A stretch of DNA of 64,000 nt, from the NCBI RefSeq assembly GCF_900112155.1, contig NZ_FOKQ01000005.1, positions 1 to 64,000 on the forward strand, read 5' to 3'. This document shows, piece after piece, positions 1 to 8,773 of this stretch; positions within the stretch are counted from its first letter, which is position 1; each line of letters opens with the position of its first letter. Made by a program: the position numbers and the translations under genes. The stretch is from Hominimerdicola alba. Its GTDB lineage: Bacteria; Bacillota; Clostridia; Oscillospirales; Ruminococcaceae. A model generated the notes under the pieces. That model was not told the origin of the DNA, ran no database searches, and saw only the letters and a program-made list of their open reading frames with translations.

Positions 1-290
1 ACAAAGGATGAGCCGGCAGTCGGCAGGAATTATTACCAAGGGGCATGACCTCGCAATGGAGCTGCGCCGACGCCCTGTTATGGATAGGCAGAACGAAGGA
101 AGTTGGGACTTCACGTGACGAATGATCCCGTTGGACAGAGGAGGTTTGCTGCCGTAACGGATATGGGTCGCATCAAGGCTGTCAAAACAGATCTCTCAAG
201 ACGTTTTGTTTGCTATACCCTGATAACGTTAAATCCGGCATTCAATGCTTTGGATCATCCATAACTTGGTTCATTTCTTGAACATAACTT
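1..290. other. GC-rich structured left edge, unidentified (possible ribozyme or mobile-element fragment)
   Basis: No convincing gene covers this stretch. The first 118 bases are open on the plus strand (from position 2), but the peptide resembles nothing I recognise. The sequence is richer in GC than what follows and contains short self-complementary stretches, for example a perfect 5-bp hairpin GAAGT-TGGG-ACTTC at 99-112. The texture recalls domain I of a bacterial group II intron, but no intron-encoded reverse transcriptase follows, so at most a fragment would be present. This is a weak inference. Confidence 0.2.
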
Positions 291-353
291 TATGAAATAC
301 TGAGATTTCGCGAGTATTTACGAGATTTTACAAGATATTTTGAGGAGGTTCGT

Positions 354-1181
354 ATGAGTAGTACATCAAATGTTTTTTTGAAGATCATATATTTTGATGA
401 GATGTTTGTTTCTGACTTTATGCAAGTTATTGCAGGTGGAGAGTTGAAGAAGACAACAGAATTTATATCAGAGGTTAATTCTGAAATAGAAGGAAATGCT
501 TCTATGGAAGCTGGAATCGGTACAGAGCAGAGCGGATTATCTAAGATTTTTAGTTTTTTAAGCGGTGGTAAAATCAACATTGAGGTTGGAGCGGATGCTA
601 ATGCTATGAGAAAGTCAGAGCGTTTAGCTAAGAATATCCTTGAAAACACCTTATTAGCTGATTTTATTGCTTTACTTGAATCAGATAAACGTCGAACCAA
701 GAATAAGAGATGTGAAGGCATCAAAAAATTCTCAAAAATTAAAGTTCGACCTGAAAAGAACTCTTTTGCATATATGATGTTAATCGCCCCATATATGAGT
801 ATGATCAATGGGCAGCTACCACTAACAACCAACGATGGACAAGCTATGCAAATTGATGTTACAAAAATAGAAGAAGCTATTGAAAAAGGCAGAGGATATT
901 ATGATTTTATTGCGGATCACAACGGAAAAGAAATAGTACTTAGATTTAACAGAACTGCTTTCAGAAACAGCTATACGATGTCCGATCTTCCCAAAATGCA
1001 GTTGACTTACTATGGTATTCATGTAGGGCAAATAGATAAGTCAGATTTACAGGTTCAGAAAGAATTTGAATTTGGAACCTCTACAGTATCATCACGAGCA
1101 AATTATGCTGATGGTGAAACAAATGATACTTCATCAAAGCTCGATGTTTATGACATTGTATTGGCTGGGGTGGTTGAATGA
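354..1181 (+). CDS. DUF6414-like protein, partner of an AAA+ ATPase
   Basis: A 275-residue soluble protein with no signal peptide or membrane segment. Its N-terminus (IIYFDE followed by FVSDFMQVIAGG, residues about 11-30) and general layout resemble the DUF6414 family, whose function I do not know. A GAGG ribosome site lies 7 bases upstream of the ATG. The stop codon overlaps the start of the downstream AAA+ ATPase gene (ATGA), so the two are almost certainly co-translated. Base composition is more AT-rich than the genes from 5.9 kb onward, which hints at horizontal acquisition. Pairing of an uncharacterised protein with a ClpX/ClpB-like ATPase is a common design in defence or quality-control modules, but nothing here proves that role. 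Confidence 0.6.
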   Translation: MSSTSNVFLKIIYFDEMFVSDFMQVIAGGELKKTTEFISEVNSEIEGNASMEAGIGTEQSGLSKIFSFLSGGKINIEVGADANAMRKSERLAKNILENTLLADFIALLESDKRRTKNKRCEGIKKFSKIKVRPEKNSFAYMMLIAPYMSMINGQLPLTTNDGQAMQIDVTKIEEAIEKGRGYYDFIADHNGKEIVLRFNRTAFRNSYTMSDLPKMQLTYYGIHVGQIDKSDLQVQKEFEFGTSTVSSRANYADGETNDTSSKLDVYDIVLAGVVE

Positions 1182-2308
1182 TTGAAAAAATAGAAATTTA
1201 TTGGGGAGCTGATAGGGATTTTGAATCAGCTACAGAATTATTAGAGAATGTATATTTTCTAACTGATGTGATTGCTCATATAAATAAAACAGATATACAG
1301 ATTAGTGGAATACCTTCTTCACAAGAAGCCCCTATGGAAGTTGAGAATCTAATAATACATACTGATGACTATGGCGGTATCAAAGAATGGGCAGTGCTTG
1401 GATTTTCAAATAATGTTTTGCTTCATTTGAAAGTGAATATAAAAAATATTTGGTTGTGTAATCCTCCAGATAAGATATACAAGGATATCATAAGAACATT
1501 TGAAAACGCTATTATCCATGAGCACAAACACGAATATAAAGCAATTACTATAGAAGACATGAAAAGAATTGCAGAAGGATTCAATAAAGCAGTTATAGGA
1601 CAACCTCATGTAATTAAGCAAGCTCTTTCATCTATTTATACATTAAAAAGTATAAAACGCAAACGTCCCGTCACCCTATTGTTTCTAGGCGATTCAGGTA
1701 TTGGCAAGACTGAAACAGCTAAATATATAAGCGAGTGCCTAGGATCGAATATGGTTAGAATACAGTTTTCGATGCAACAAACTAATAGTGCATATCAGTA
1801 TATTTTTGGTGCAGAACATGGTGAAGATAGTCTAGCAAGAGAATTAATAAGACGTAGTTCAAATGTTATCCTTCTCGATGAATTTGACAAAGTAGTACCG
1901 TCGTTTTACAATGCTTTTTATCAGATGTTTGATGAAGGAGTATTTGTTGATTCAAATTATTCTGTGGATGTATCACAGTGTATTATAATATGCACTACAA
2001 ATTATCGAACTGAAGAAGAAGCTGAAAAGAATCTTGGTACACCCATTTATTCACGTTTTTCTAAAGTCGTGATTTTTAAGCCAATTAGCATAGAGGATAA
2101 GCTCACTATCGCAAGTAACCGCTATGCAGAAGTAATTGATAGTTTGGATGATGAAGATAAGGCTTTAATTGAAAGCAATGGAGTGCTTCCTTTTTTTGAA
2201 AAAGCAATAAGAGAAGGAAGTTATCCTAATATGCGGATGCTAAGAAATGATATTGAGGATGCAGTAAACTTAGAAATATTAAAGGCAAGAGGTATTATCC
2301 CCTCTTGA
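1178..2308 (+). CDS. ClpB/ClpX-like AAA+ ATPase (AAA_2 type)
   Basis: A 376-residue protein with an unrecognised N-terminal domain (about 1-125) and a C-terminal AAA+ core. Visible motifs are Walker A GDSGIGKT (about 171-178), Walker B ILLDEFDK (about 231-238), a sensor-1 like CTTN (about 272-275), a probable arginine finger in YSRFSK and a sensor-2 helix around NMRMLRNDIEDA. The order and spacing match the AAA_2 class of Clp unfoldases, but it has only one ATPase module and lacks a ClpX zinc finger or ClpB middle coil. It overlaps the DUF6414-like gene by 4 bp. Probably an ATP-driven remodeller acting on or with that partner; its substrate cannot be read from the sequence. Confidence 0.8.
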   Translation: MIEKIEIYWGADRDFESATELLENVYFLTDVIAHINKTDIQISGIPSSQEAPMEVENLIIHTDDYGGIKEWAVLGFSNNVLLHLKVNIKNIWLCNPPDKIYKDIIRTFENAIIHEHKHEYKAITIEDMKRIAEGFNKAVIGQPHVIKQALSSIYTLKSIKRKRPVTLLFLGDSGIGKTETAKYISECLGSNMVRIQFSMQQTNSAYQYIFGAEHGEDSLARELIRRSSNVILLDEFDKVVPSFYNAFYQMFDEGVFVDSNYSVDVSQCIIICTTNYRTEEEAEKNLGTPIYSRFSKVVIFKPISIEDKLTIASNRYAEVIDSLDDEDKALIESNGVLPFFEKAIREGSYPNMRMLRNDIEDAVNLEILKARGIIPS

Positions 2309-2568
2309 CAACTCTCCCAATCGGCGCTATAATACCAAATAAGGAGCAAGCCACTAGGCACATATTCTCCTATAAGTCGCTGGTTTTTGTTATCATGGCG
2401 CTAATAAAATGATAACGGGGCATCAGCGGGCATTATTATACAGAGCAAAATGTATAACTGAGATACCACAACGCAAATAACCTAAACAAATTTGTTTTGT
2501 TTTGAGTGAAATCTGGGGAATGGGAATAATTATCGGCTACGGTAATAAATATTCTGTTTAAAAGATAA
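2309..2568. other. intergenic stretch with no recognisable gene
   Basis: About 260 AT-rich bases after the AAA+ gene. I see no open reading frame with a ribosome site and no RNA gene I can name. It ends in the terminator hairpin shared with the opposing SIMPL-domain gene. Confidence 0.5.
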
Positions 2569-2610
2569 GAGCTATCCGATTCAGTTGTGAATCGGATAGC
2601 TCTTTTTGTT
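2569..2610. terminator. bidirectional intrinsic terminator
   Basis: A perfect 15-bp inverted repeat (2569-2583 with 2588-2602, loop GTTG) is followed by a T-run on the plus strand and by an AT-rich tract on the minus strand. It lies between the convergent AAA+ and SIMPL-domain genes and probably ends both transcripts. Confidence 0.85.
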
Positions 2611-3232
2611 ATTCCATTATCCAGATAATGTTGATTGCTTTCCTTATGTTTTTCACAGGATCCTTTAATTGGCTCGCAAGATCATTCACATCATCAACAC
2701 AAATACTTTTACAAAGATTCCTTTCACCACTATAATCGTAATTGCGTTCGCCGGTAGTATATTCGTAGTTCACATCTTCAATACCAATTATTTTCTTTCC
2801 TAACGACGATGCAATCATTTCTGCCTTGCTCTTGGAGTCGTTAATCGCACTTTGAAGTACAATTTGTTCTTTTTCAGGTTCATCACTGATTTCAAAAGCA
2901 ACTTCATATTCTATATCTGACATAGATTCCATTAATATAGCTATTTTTTCAACTGCTTTCAGATTTGAACATATTTTAAGCATGATGTTTTTTTCGTAAG
3001 TATATTTCGATGCACTGTATCCCTGCTTAACCGAAAAATCACCAATAATAAAGTCATTGGGTTTGAGATTAAGTTCATCATTCATAGTTTGCAGAAACTG
3101 TTCAGTGCGTTTCTTTCCAGATTCAATAGCTTCTCCTGATGACTGTAACGCAGCTTTAATCTTAAATGTGATAGTAAACTGGTCTACAGCAAAATCATAT
3201 TTAGCCTCTCCTCTGACTTTCATGGTACTCAT
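2609..3232 (-). CDS. SIMPL domain (DUF541) protein
   Basis: A 207-residue protein that fits the SIMPL/DUF541 family along its length: an opening V-x-G-x-A-like beta strand (residues about 5-12), the helical segment with the typical K-x-x-x-x-x-Q-x-F-L-x-x-M-N pattern, a central strand pair, and the conserved segment AINDSKSKAEMIASSLG (about 128-144). Many family members have a signal peptide; this one has none and would be cytoplasmic. The molecular function of the family is not settled. It stands alone, reading leftward, with its stop at the terminator hairpin. Confidence 0.8.
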   Translation of the reverse strand: MSTMKVRGEAKYDFAVDQFTITFKIKAALQSSGEAIESGKKRTEQFLQTMNDELNLKPNDFIIGDFSVKQGYSASKYTYEKNIMLKICSNLKAVEKIAILMESMSDIEYEVAFEISDEPEKEQIVLQSAINDSKSKAEMIASSLGKKIIGIEDVNYEYTTGERNYDYSGERNLCKSICVDDVNDLASQLKDPVKNIRKAINIIWIME

Positions 3233-3308
3233 TATGATTCCTCCTTAGATTTATTGCGAGCAGTTTCATTCCGCTCCGCTTCTAACTACTGTATTTTGCC
3301 ACCTTCCA

Positions 3309-5429
3309 TCATGTTATCTTCTCCAGCGGTATCTGCACCAGATCCCAGGTGCTGTCGGAGTGTATGGTTATCAGTTCTGCGCCGCGCTGTTTGGTCTCAT
3401 TTTCGATGCCGGGCATTGCGAGATAGTCGATACTCATGCCATATGTCAGGCGGATGCCCCTGTATTCCAGTGATGCGTTGTTATAGTGGTCATGTCCGCA
3501 GAACATACCGGTTGTGCTGCCAAGCTCCACTGCCGTATCGAACAGCTTGCTGGGATATTCGGAACAGCATACCAGATCATTCGTGATACCACCGTGATCA
3601 CCTGGGTTTTCGCCGAAGTAATGTTTCACCTCGTCACTGCCTTCAAGATAAAGCTCGGTGGCTGTCTTGTATTCCTGAAGCGGGATATGGAAAAACAGCA
3701 GCGAATTCACGGTGTGACCCGCTTCTGCTTTAAGGCGCTGAACTTCATCTGCGTACCAGTCAACCTGATCATCGTGAATATAATCGTAAGCATTTAAGCT
3801 CTCACCCGTGTAGGCATTTGAGTCGATCAGGAACAGACCTGTGTTCAGCGAACCGTCGGAGTTGCGTAGCTCGATAAGCTGATTGTTCCTGCCCATGATA
3901 TCGGGCTGAACATATGGGTACAGCAGATTTGCAGAGGTCTTATACGAAAGGGATTTATAAACCTCGTTGAGTTCGGTTTTGTTCATCGTGGACATACTCT
4001 CGGTGTCGTGGTTGCCGTAGGTGAATGCCCAGGGGATGCCGGTATTTCGCATAAAAGCGGCAAACTGGTGAACAGGCGCTGAGTTGTTCAGCGACATAGA
4101 CATTATGCCCATCGGGAAACACATATCACCTGTGACTATCACTAGGTCAGGGTGGGTGTGTTCGATCTCAGCATAACAGGCACGCAGGGCTTTCATATCT
4201 TCCGGATATGAATACAGGCTTCCTCCTATGTGGATATCGGTCAGGTGGAGTATCTTGAAATCATCGGTGGTCTTGGTTATGGTATAGATGCCTGTATCTT
4301 CGTCATAGCTGATCTTATGGGTGTTATGCTGTACAACGGGTACTGAATTTATGTATGTCTGGGTGTACCATCTGTCGCGCTTAATAAAAGTAAATCCCGT
4401 GACTGCGATGATGACAGAGGTGAAAACTGCTATCCTAAGTCTGTTTATCTCGATGTTCCTGTAGGTGATCTTTTTTCTCAAGGTGAGGTCGTAGATGAGG
4501 AGCAGTATCGCAAACAGAATGCCAACAACGGGCAATATATTCATCGGGAAAATAACTTTGCTGCTGTAAATTACAGAGAAGATCGTTGCACCTATCCAGT
4601 AAACGGCAGAAAATATAATTATACCTCGGACATGCTTTCCGTATTTCGGCAAATCGGGTATTTTTATACGCCGCTGGAAAATCCACAGGCAAAGGATATT
4701 TTTTAGCAAGATAAATACAGGTATCTCAACTGCTATGCTGTTTATAAAAGCAGTTTCTTTGAACTCTGCAGGCTTTGAATTACTATAGATATAGAAGAAC
4801 AGTTCCGCGATGAGTATCAAGAATACCAAGGCAAATAATAGGGCGATACTGTTCAGCAGACGTTTTGTATACTTATCGCTTCGTCGGCGGAGATATTTAT
4901 ATGCATCGGTGTCGTACTTATTTCCCTCAGCCTCTTTTTCTGTTTTATGGTAACGTTTAAATGGTATGTAGGCGCACAAAAGCCAGAATGAGATTAAGCC
5001 GATATCTCCAACTGCATACCGCGGTCTGACAGCAAGGTCGTGTATCAGCCAGAAGAGCTGTAAAAGGGTCGCCGAGATAAACAGCGCTATACGATACACC
5101 CTGATACGCTGTTTCGTGATCTCTTTTCTGAGTGGTTGGAATGCCTGTGCTTCGCCCTCTTTGCGCCATTTATCGGCACTGTCTGCGGGATAGCCTGCAA
5201 GTTCTGCCATTTGTGAAAGCTTGCCGTATCTGCCCAGAAGTTCTTCCAGGGCTTCATCCTCGTGCTTATCCGCTTTTATCTTGTCAAATTCGGTATTAAG
5301 AACTGCTTCTATCTTTGGCTGAGCTTCGTTTACTTCATCGGAATATGATATATCGTCAAACATCATATCGACAACAGCCTTTATCTTGCGGTTGGGCTGA
5401 GTGTCAACAGAGTTATTTTTCTTGCCCAT
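3309..5429 (-). CDS. membrane-anchored calcineurin-like metallophosphoesterase
   Basis: About 706 residues. The start is taken at the ATG at 5429, because the sequence AAAGGAAG sits 7 bases upstream, inside a longer possible reading frame. The N-terminal third is charged and helical; several hydrophobic segments (roughly residues 105-330) then form a membrane domain. The C-terminal half carries all metallophosphoesterase motifs in order: DIH in HLTDIHIGG, GDM in VIVTGDMCFP, GNHD in FTYGNHDTES, a later histidine in FFHIPLQ, and GHDH in MFCGHDHYNN. The active site is intact and should bind two metal ions; the substrate is unknown. It is monocistronic with its own promoter. Confidence 0.88.
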   Translation of the reverse strand: MGKKNNSVDTQPNRKIKAVVDMMFDDISYSDEVNEAQPKIEAVLNTEFDKIKADKHEDEALEELLGRYGKLSQMAELAGYPADSADKWRKEGEAQAFQPLRKEITKQRIRVYRIALFISATLLQLFWLIHDLAVRPRYAVGDIGLISFWLLCAYIPFKRYHKTEKEAEGNKYDTDAYKYLRRRSDKYTKRLLNSIALLFALVFLILIAELFFYIYSNSKPAEFKETAFINSIAVEIPVFILLKNILCLWIFQRRIKIPDLPKYGKHVRGIIIFSAVYWIGATIFSVIYSSKVIFPMNILPVVGILFAILLLIYDLTLRKKITYRNIEINRLRIAVFTSVIIAVTGFTFIKRDRWYTQTYINSVPVVQHNTHKISYDEDTGIYTITKTTDDFKILHLTDIHIGGSLYSYPEDMKALRACYAEIEHTHPDLVIVTGDMCFPMGIMSMSLNNSAPVHQFAAFMRNTGIPWAFTYGNHDTESMSTMNKTELNEVYKSLSYKTSANLLYPYVQPDIMGRNNQLIELRNSDGSLNTGLFLIDSNAYTGESLNAYDYIHDDQVDWYADEVQRLKAEAGHTVNSLLFFHIPLQEYKTATELYLEGSDEVKHYFGENPGDHGGITNDLVCCSEYPSKLFDTAVELGSTTGMFCGHDHYNNASLEYRGIRLTYGMSIDYLAMPGIENETKQRGAELITIHSDSTWDLVQIPLEKIT

Positions 5430-5522
5430 AAGCGGACTTCCTTTCATATTATTTTGTTAACTACTTTTGCAATATTTAAATATTAATACAATTTATAAAT
5501 ATAATTCTTTGATTGTACATAT

Positions 5523-5551
5523 ATTATATCAATTTAATCACGCTGTGTCAA
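5523..5551 (-). promoter_or_regulatory. sigma-A type promoter of the phosphoesterase gene
   Basis: On the minus strand TTGACA (5546-5551), a 17-bp spacer and TATAAT (5523-5528) form a perfect consensus pair, about 94 bases upstream of the chosen start. Confidence 0.75.
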
Positions 5552-5643
5552 GCGGACGAATAGTTTTTCTTATGAATCATTAAATCATCAAGCTGTGCAG
5601 AATGTAACTTTCAAGAAATATCAAAATAATTTTTCAAAAGCTC

Positions 5644-5672
5644 TTGACAAAGGAAAATTTTTCGTATATAAT
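5644..5672 (+). promoter_or_regulatory. sigma-A type promoter of the leader ORF / ABC exporter operon
   Basis: TTGACA (5644-5649) and TATAAT (5667-5672) separated by 17 bp, a perfect consensus. It drives a leader that contains a small ORF and a terminator before the exporter genes. Confidence 0.85.
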
Positions 5673-5725
5673 AAATGACATGATTTTACAGATCTGAAAT
5701 AATAAAGAAAGGAGTGTTTAAAATA

Positions 5726-5812
5726 ATGACAATGAATAAGATATCAGTCAATAACAAAGTTATCAAAAGTCATTTGGTCACAGCAAAACGCTCCGGGGAG
5801 ACAGCTTTTTAA
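5726..5812 (+). CDS. 28-residue leader peptide upstream of ABC exporter
   Basis: A short ORF (ATG at 5726, TAA at 5810) with a good ribosome site AAAGGAG 11 bases upstream. The product is small and basic (residues K, R, N and S dominate), with no signal peptide or bacteriocin-type double glycine. Its 3' end overlaps one arm of a 7-bp hairpin (5799-5805 with 5820-5826), and a strong terminator follows at 5847-5878, before the exporter gene. The layout matches ribosome-mediated attenuation as described for bmrB upstream of bmrCD in Bacillus subtilis, also a heterodimeric ABC exporter. There is no sequence similarity I can claim; a terminated small transcript of its own is the alternative. Confidence 0.55.
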   Translation: MTMNKISVNNKVIKSHLVTAKRSGETAF

Positions 5813-5826
5813 TACTTGTGCTGTCT
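5799..5826 (+). promoter_or_regulatory. leader hairpin overlapping the small ORF end
   Basis: AGACAGC (5799-5805) can pair with GCTGTCT (5820-5826) around a 14-base loop that contains the stop codon of the leader ORF. A ribosome stalled near the end of the ORF would cover one arm. Its role in attenuation is inferred. Confidence 0.45.
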
Positions 5827-5846
5827 TGTGATATATATGCGTTTAT

Positions 5847-5878
5847 GCCCCTGACCTGCTTTTGGTCGGGGGCTTTTT
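5847..5878 (+). terminator. intrinsic terminator / attenuator ahead of ABC exporter
   Basis: A 10-bp stem (5847-5856 with 5864-5873, one G-U pair, 7-base loop) is followed by five T residues. It lies between the leader ORF and the first exporter gene with no other promoter visible after it, so read-through must feed the operon. Confidence 0.85.
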
Positions 5879-5915
5879 GTGCCATTTTTTGAGAAAGAGA
5901 AAGGAGTGACCTAAA

Positions 5916-8186
5916 ATGGAATACTTTGACGTAATGCCGAAACCTGTGGAAACTGAACTCGTCAAGCGCGGAGTATTTGCCGATAAACTGCTGTACTGCG
6001 TAAAATCAGATCTTGATGCAGAAGGCAATTATATAGATGTATACCTGACATTTACGGCAGAAACGCTTTCTGTCATTTTGGGCTATGAGGAATTCGGGAA
6101 GCTGAAGCGTGGAGAGAAACGTCCTGCGCTGATGGATTTCAAGACCAGCGGATACGAGGAATATCCTCTTGCAGATATAAAAAAGATCTACGTTGACAGA
6201 TACGCAAACGCTGCAAGACTTATGCTTGTTCCCGCTGATGGCGAGGAATTTCCGATAGCTAGATTTTCACTGGGCTTTTCGGACAAGTTTGAAAAATTCT
6301 CCGAGAGAGTGAACAAGACCATCGCAAAAGAACCAATTGATGATTCACTGCTTGAAGGCAAACACACCCACTGTCCCGTATGCGGAGAACCCTATCCAGA
6401 CCCGAACAGACCTGTCTGCCCAAACTGCGTTGACAGGCGCTCAACTTTCCGCAGGCTTTTAAAGCTATTCGGTGAGTTCAAGTGGTCGGTAGCATTGATA
6501 CTTCTGACGATACTGCTGTGCAACGTCATGGCTGTGCTGACCCCTGTTTTCGGTACAAAAATGCTGTATGACGACATTCTCATAGAGAACGGCAAGCATT
6601 ACGGACAGCTTGGGCTTATGGTGGGGATAGTTGTTTCGATAGATCTGATTTCTCTTATCATGAGAGTTATATCGGGCGTTATAACCTCAAGGGTTGTGCC
6701 TAAAGTTGCGCACAAGCTTCGCATAAGGATATTCAGTTCGATGCAGGAATTATCTCTCGACTTTTTCACAGGCAAGCAAACAGGTTCACTGATGTCCAGA
6801 GTTGACCGCGACAGCATGAACATATACTGGTTCTTTACGGATATAGTACCTTTCGGGCTGACGAACATGGTAAAACTGCTTGGTATAACCGTTATCATGC
6901 TGACATTGTCGCCTGTGCTTTCCATCGGGCTTATACTGGCTATCCTGTTCATAATGATAGTGCAGTCAAGATTTTACAAATCACAAAGAAAGCTTTACCG
7001 CAAATTCGATGTGGCAACACGCTCGGCTAACTCAGTACTTTCAGATGCTATGAACGGTCAGCGAGTGGTAAAAGCTTTTGCAAACGAGAGTCTTGAAGCG
7101 GATAGATATTCCAAAAAGAACAGCGCGGCTTTCGCCATAAACAGCAATATCAATTCGCGTATAGCGGGGACAATACCTGTAATATGGACAGTCTACCGCA
7201 TTTTCAGCAAGCTGTTTTTCTACATCGGTGCTGTGCTGGTCATAAGGGGACATCTGCTTTTTGGTTCGCTGACTGCACTTGTTTCCTACACCGAGCTTGC
7301 TTATGAGCCTATCAATTTCTTCACATGGATAGGCGACCGCTGGGCGAGATGCATGGATGCAGCTTCACGTATGTTTGAGATAACCGACGCTCTGCCCTCG
7401 GTAAAGGAAGCAGATGCGCCTGTACGCATGGAAAGAATGATGGGAGATATCGAACTTAAAAACGTAACATTCGAGTACGAGGCAGGACGTCCGATAATAA
7501 AGGACGTAAGCCTGAAAGTAGAAGCGGGAAAGATGTACGGCATTGTTGGAAAAACGGGTGCAGGAAAATCCACCATAATAAATCTTATGGCCAGGCTTTA
7601 CGATGTAACAGGCGGTGAGATACTTATCGACGGCGTTAATGTGCGTAATATAGCATTTGAGGATATGAGGCGGTGCATCGGTATCGTTTCGCAGGAAACA
7701 TATCTTTTCATCGGTTCTATCGCTGACAATATCAGATATTCCGACCCGAATGTTTCCATGGAAGAAGTTATATCCGCGGCAAAGGCTGCTAATGCTCATG
7801 ACTTTATAATGAAACTTCCCGACGGTTATGATACTAAGGTCGGTGAGGGCGGAGTATCACTTTCGGGCGGTGAAAAACAGCGTATATCCATTGCGAGGGC
7901 TATCATACAGCGCCCCGATATACTTATACTCGATGAAGCCACAGCTTCGATGGATACCCGCACAGAACGCAGGATCCAGGCGGCGATAGACAATCTGAAA
8001 TCGGGCAGAACGATAATATCCATAGCCCACAGGCTGTCTACTCTCCGTGATGCAGATATGCTCTGCGTGATAGAAAACGGCGAACTTAAAGAAACAGGAA
8101 CACATGATGAACTCATCGCAAAGAAAGGCAAATATTTCGAACTGTACAAAATGCAGTTTGAAGCACTGGGATTCATCAACAATTAA
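5916..8186 (+). CDS. ABC exporter subunit with N-terminal regulatory and zinc-ribbon domains
   Basis: 756 residues, starting after AAAGGAG. The first 150 residues form a soluble domain not usual in exporters, then a zinc-ribbon-like CPVC...CPNC (about 154-173). A six-helix exporter membrane domain (about 190-490) and a nucleotide-binding domain follow, with Walker A VGKTGAGKST, Q-loop VSQETYLF, signature LSGGEKQR, Walker B ILILDEATAS and H-loop SIAHRLS. The catalytic Glu after Walker B is present. It pairs with the gene at 8774 as a heterodimer, both sharing the same N-terminal layout. Probably a multidrug or peptide exporter; the substrate is not evident. Confidence 0.9.
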   Translation: MEYFDVMPKPVETELVKRGVFADKLLYCVKSDLDAEGNYIDVYLTFTAETLSVILGYEEFGKLKRGEKRPALMDFKTSGYEEYPLADIKKIYVDRYANAARLMLVPADGEEFPIARFSLGFSDKFEKFSERVNKTIAKEPIDDSLLEGKHTHCPVCGEPYPDPNRPVCPNCVDRRSTFRRLLKLFGEFKWSVALILLTILLCNVMAVLTPVFGTKMLYDDILIENGKHYGQLGLMVGIVVSIDLISLIMRVISGVITSRVVPKVAHKLRIRIFSSMQELSLDFFTGKQTGSLMSRVDRDSMNIYWFFTDIVPFGLTNMVKLLGITVIMLTLSPVLSIGLILAILFIMIVQSRFYKSQRKLYRKFDVATRSANSVLSDAMNGQRVVKAFANESLEADRYSKKNSAAFAINSNINSRIAGTIPVIWTVYRIFSKLFFYIGAVLVIRGHLLFGSLTALVSYTELAYEPINFFTWIGDRWARCMDAASRMFEITDALPSVKEADAPVRMERMMGDIELKNVTFEYEAGRPIIKDVSLKVEAGKMYGIVGKTGAGKSTIINLMARLYDVTGGEILIDGVNVRNIAFEDMRRCIGIVSQETYLFIGSIADNIRYSDPNVSMEEVISAAKAANAHDFIMKLPDGYDTKVGEGGVSLSGGEKQRISIARAIIQRPDILILDEATASMDTRTERRIQAAIDNLKSGRTIISIAHRLSTLRDADMLCVIENGELKETGTHDELIAKKGKYFELYKMQFEALGFINN

Positions 8187-8197
8187 GGAGGCAAAAC

Positions 8198-8728
8198 ATG
8201 ACTAACAACGAAGAGTTATACAAGGTCGATGAGCTGAACCTCCTCGACTGTAAAAAGATACATTTCACTCACGAAAAAAGCGGATTCCTTACCCTTGAAT
8301 ATGAGGGTAAAACATATCACAAAACAGACCCCACAAGGCTCATACCATTCTTTTCAAAGACCACTTATATCAGCCTTTCATATGAGAGCGAGGAGCAGGA
8401 ATTCAGGGAGATCGGCGTTATAAAGGACATGGCTGATCTAGACGAAGAACAGTACAATTTACTGGATAGTTTCTTGAAATACAAGTACTTCATGCCTGAG
8501 ATACTCAAAGTGTACAATATACGCGATAATATGCAGGGCTCGATTTTCGTGAAGTCTCTGACGACTTCGGGCGAGAAAACTATTTGTGTCAAGGACTGGT
8601 ATCAGAACTTCCGTATGCTTTCGGATAACTATCTGTACGTCAACGATGCAGACGGAAACAAGTATTTCTGCGAAGATATACACAAGCTTGACAAAAAGAG
8701 CCTTGCGGTGCTGGAAATGTTTACATAA
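8198..8728 (+). CDS. DUF1854 protein between the two ABC exporter halves
   Basis: A 176-residue soluble protein placed 11 bp after one exporter gene and 45 bp before the other. The central segment FREIGVIKDMADLDEEQYNL (about 67-86) followed by a KYFMPEI-like helix start, and the later R-x-L-x-D-N-x-L-Y-V-N-D-x-D-G-N-x-Y segment (about 140-155), match the DUF1854 family. Members of this family are often encoded beside ABC exporters, but no biochemical role is established. Given its position it is probably an accessory or regulatory subunit of the transporter. Confidence 0.8.
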   Translation: MTNNEELYKVDELNLLDCKKIHFTHEKSGFLTLEYEGKTYHKTDPTRLIPFFSKTTYISLSYESEEQEFREIGVIKDMADLDEEQYNLLDSFLKYKYFMPEILKVYNIRDNMQGSIFVKSLTTSGEKTICVKDWYQNFRMLSDNYLYVNDADGNKYFCEDIHKLDKKSLAVLEMFT

Positions 8729-8773
8729 TATCAGGCATCAGGCAAAATAACATAGCAAAGGAGGCTGATAAAC

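Noticed and set aside
290-832. A 180-codon minus-strand frame
   Set aside because: It is antisense to the DUF6414-like gene and has no start signal.
5726-5812. Bacteriocin or RiPP precursor exported by the following ABC transporter
   Set aside because: No double-glycine leader, no modification enzymes, no peptidase domain in the exporter, and a terminator separates the ORF from the exporter genes.
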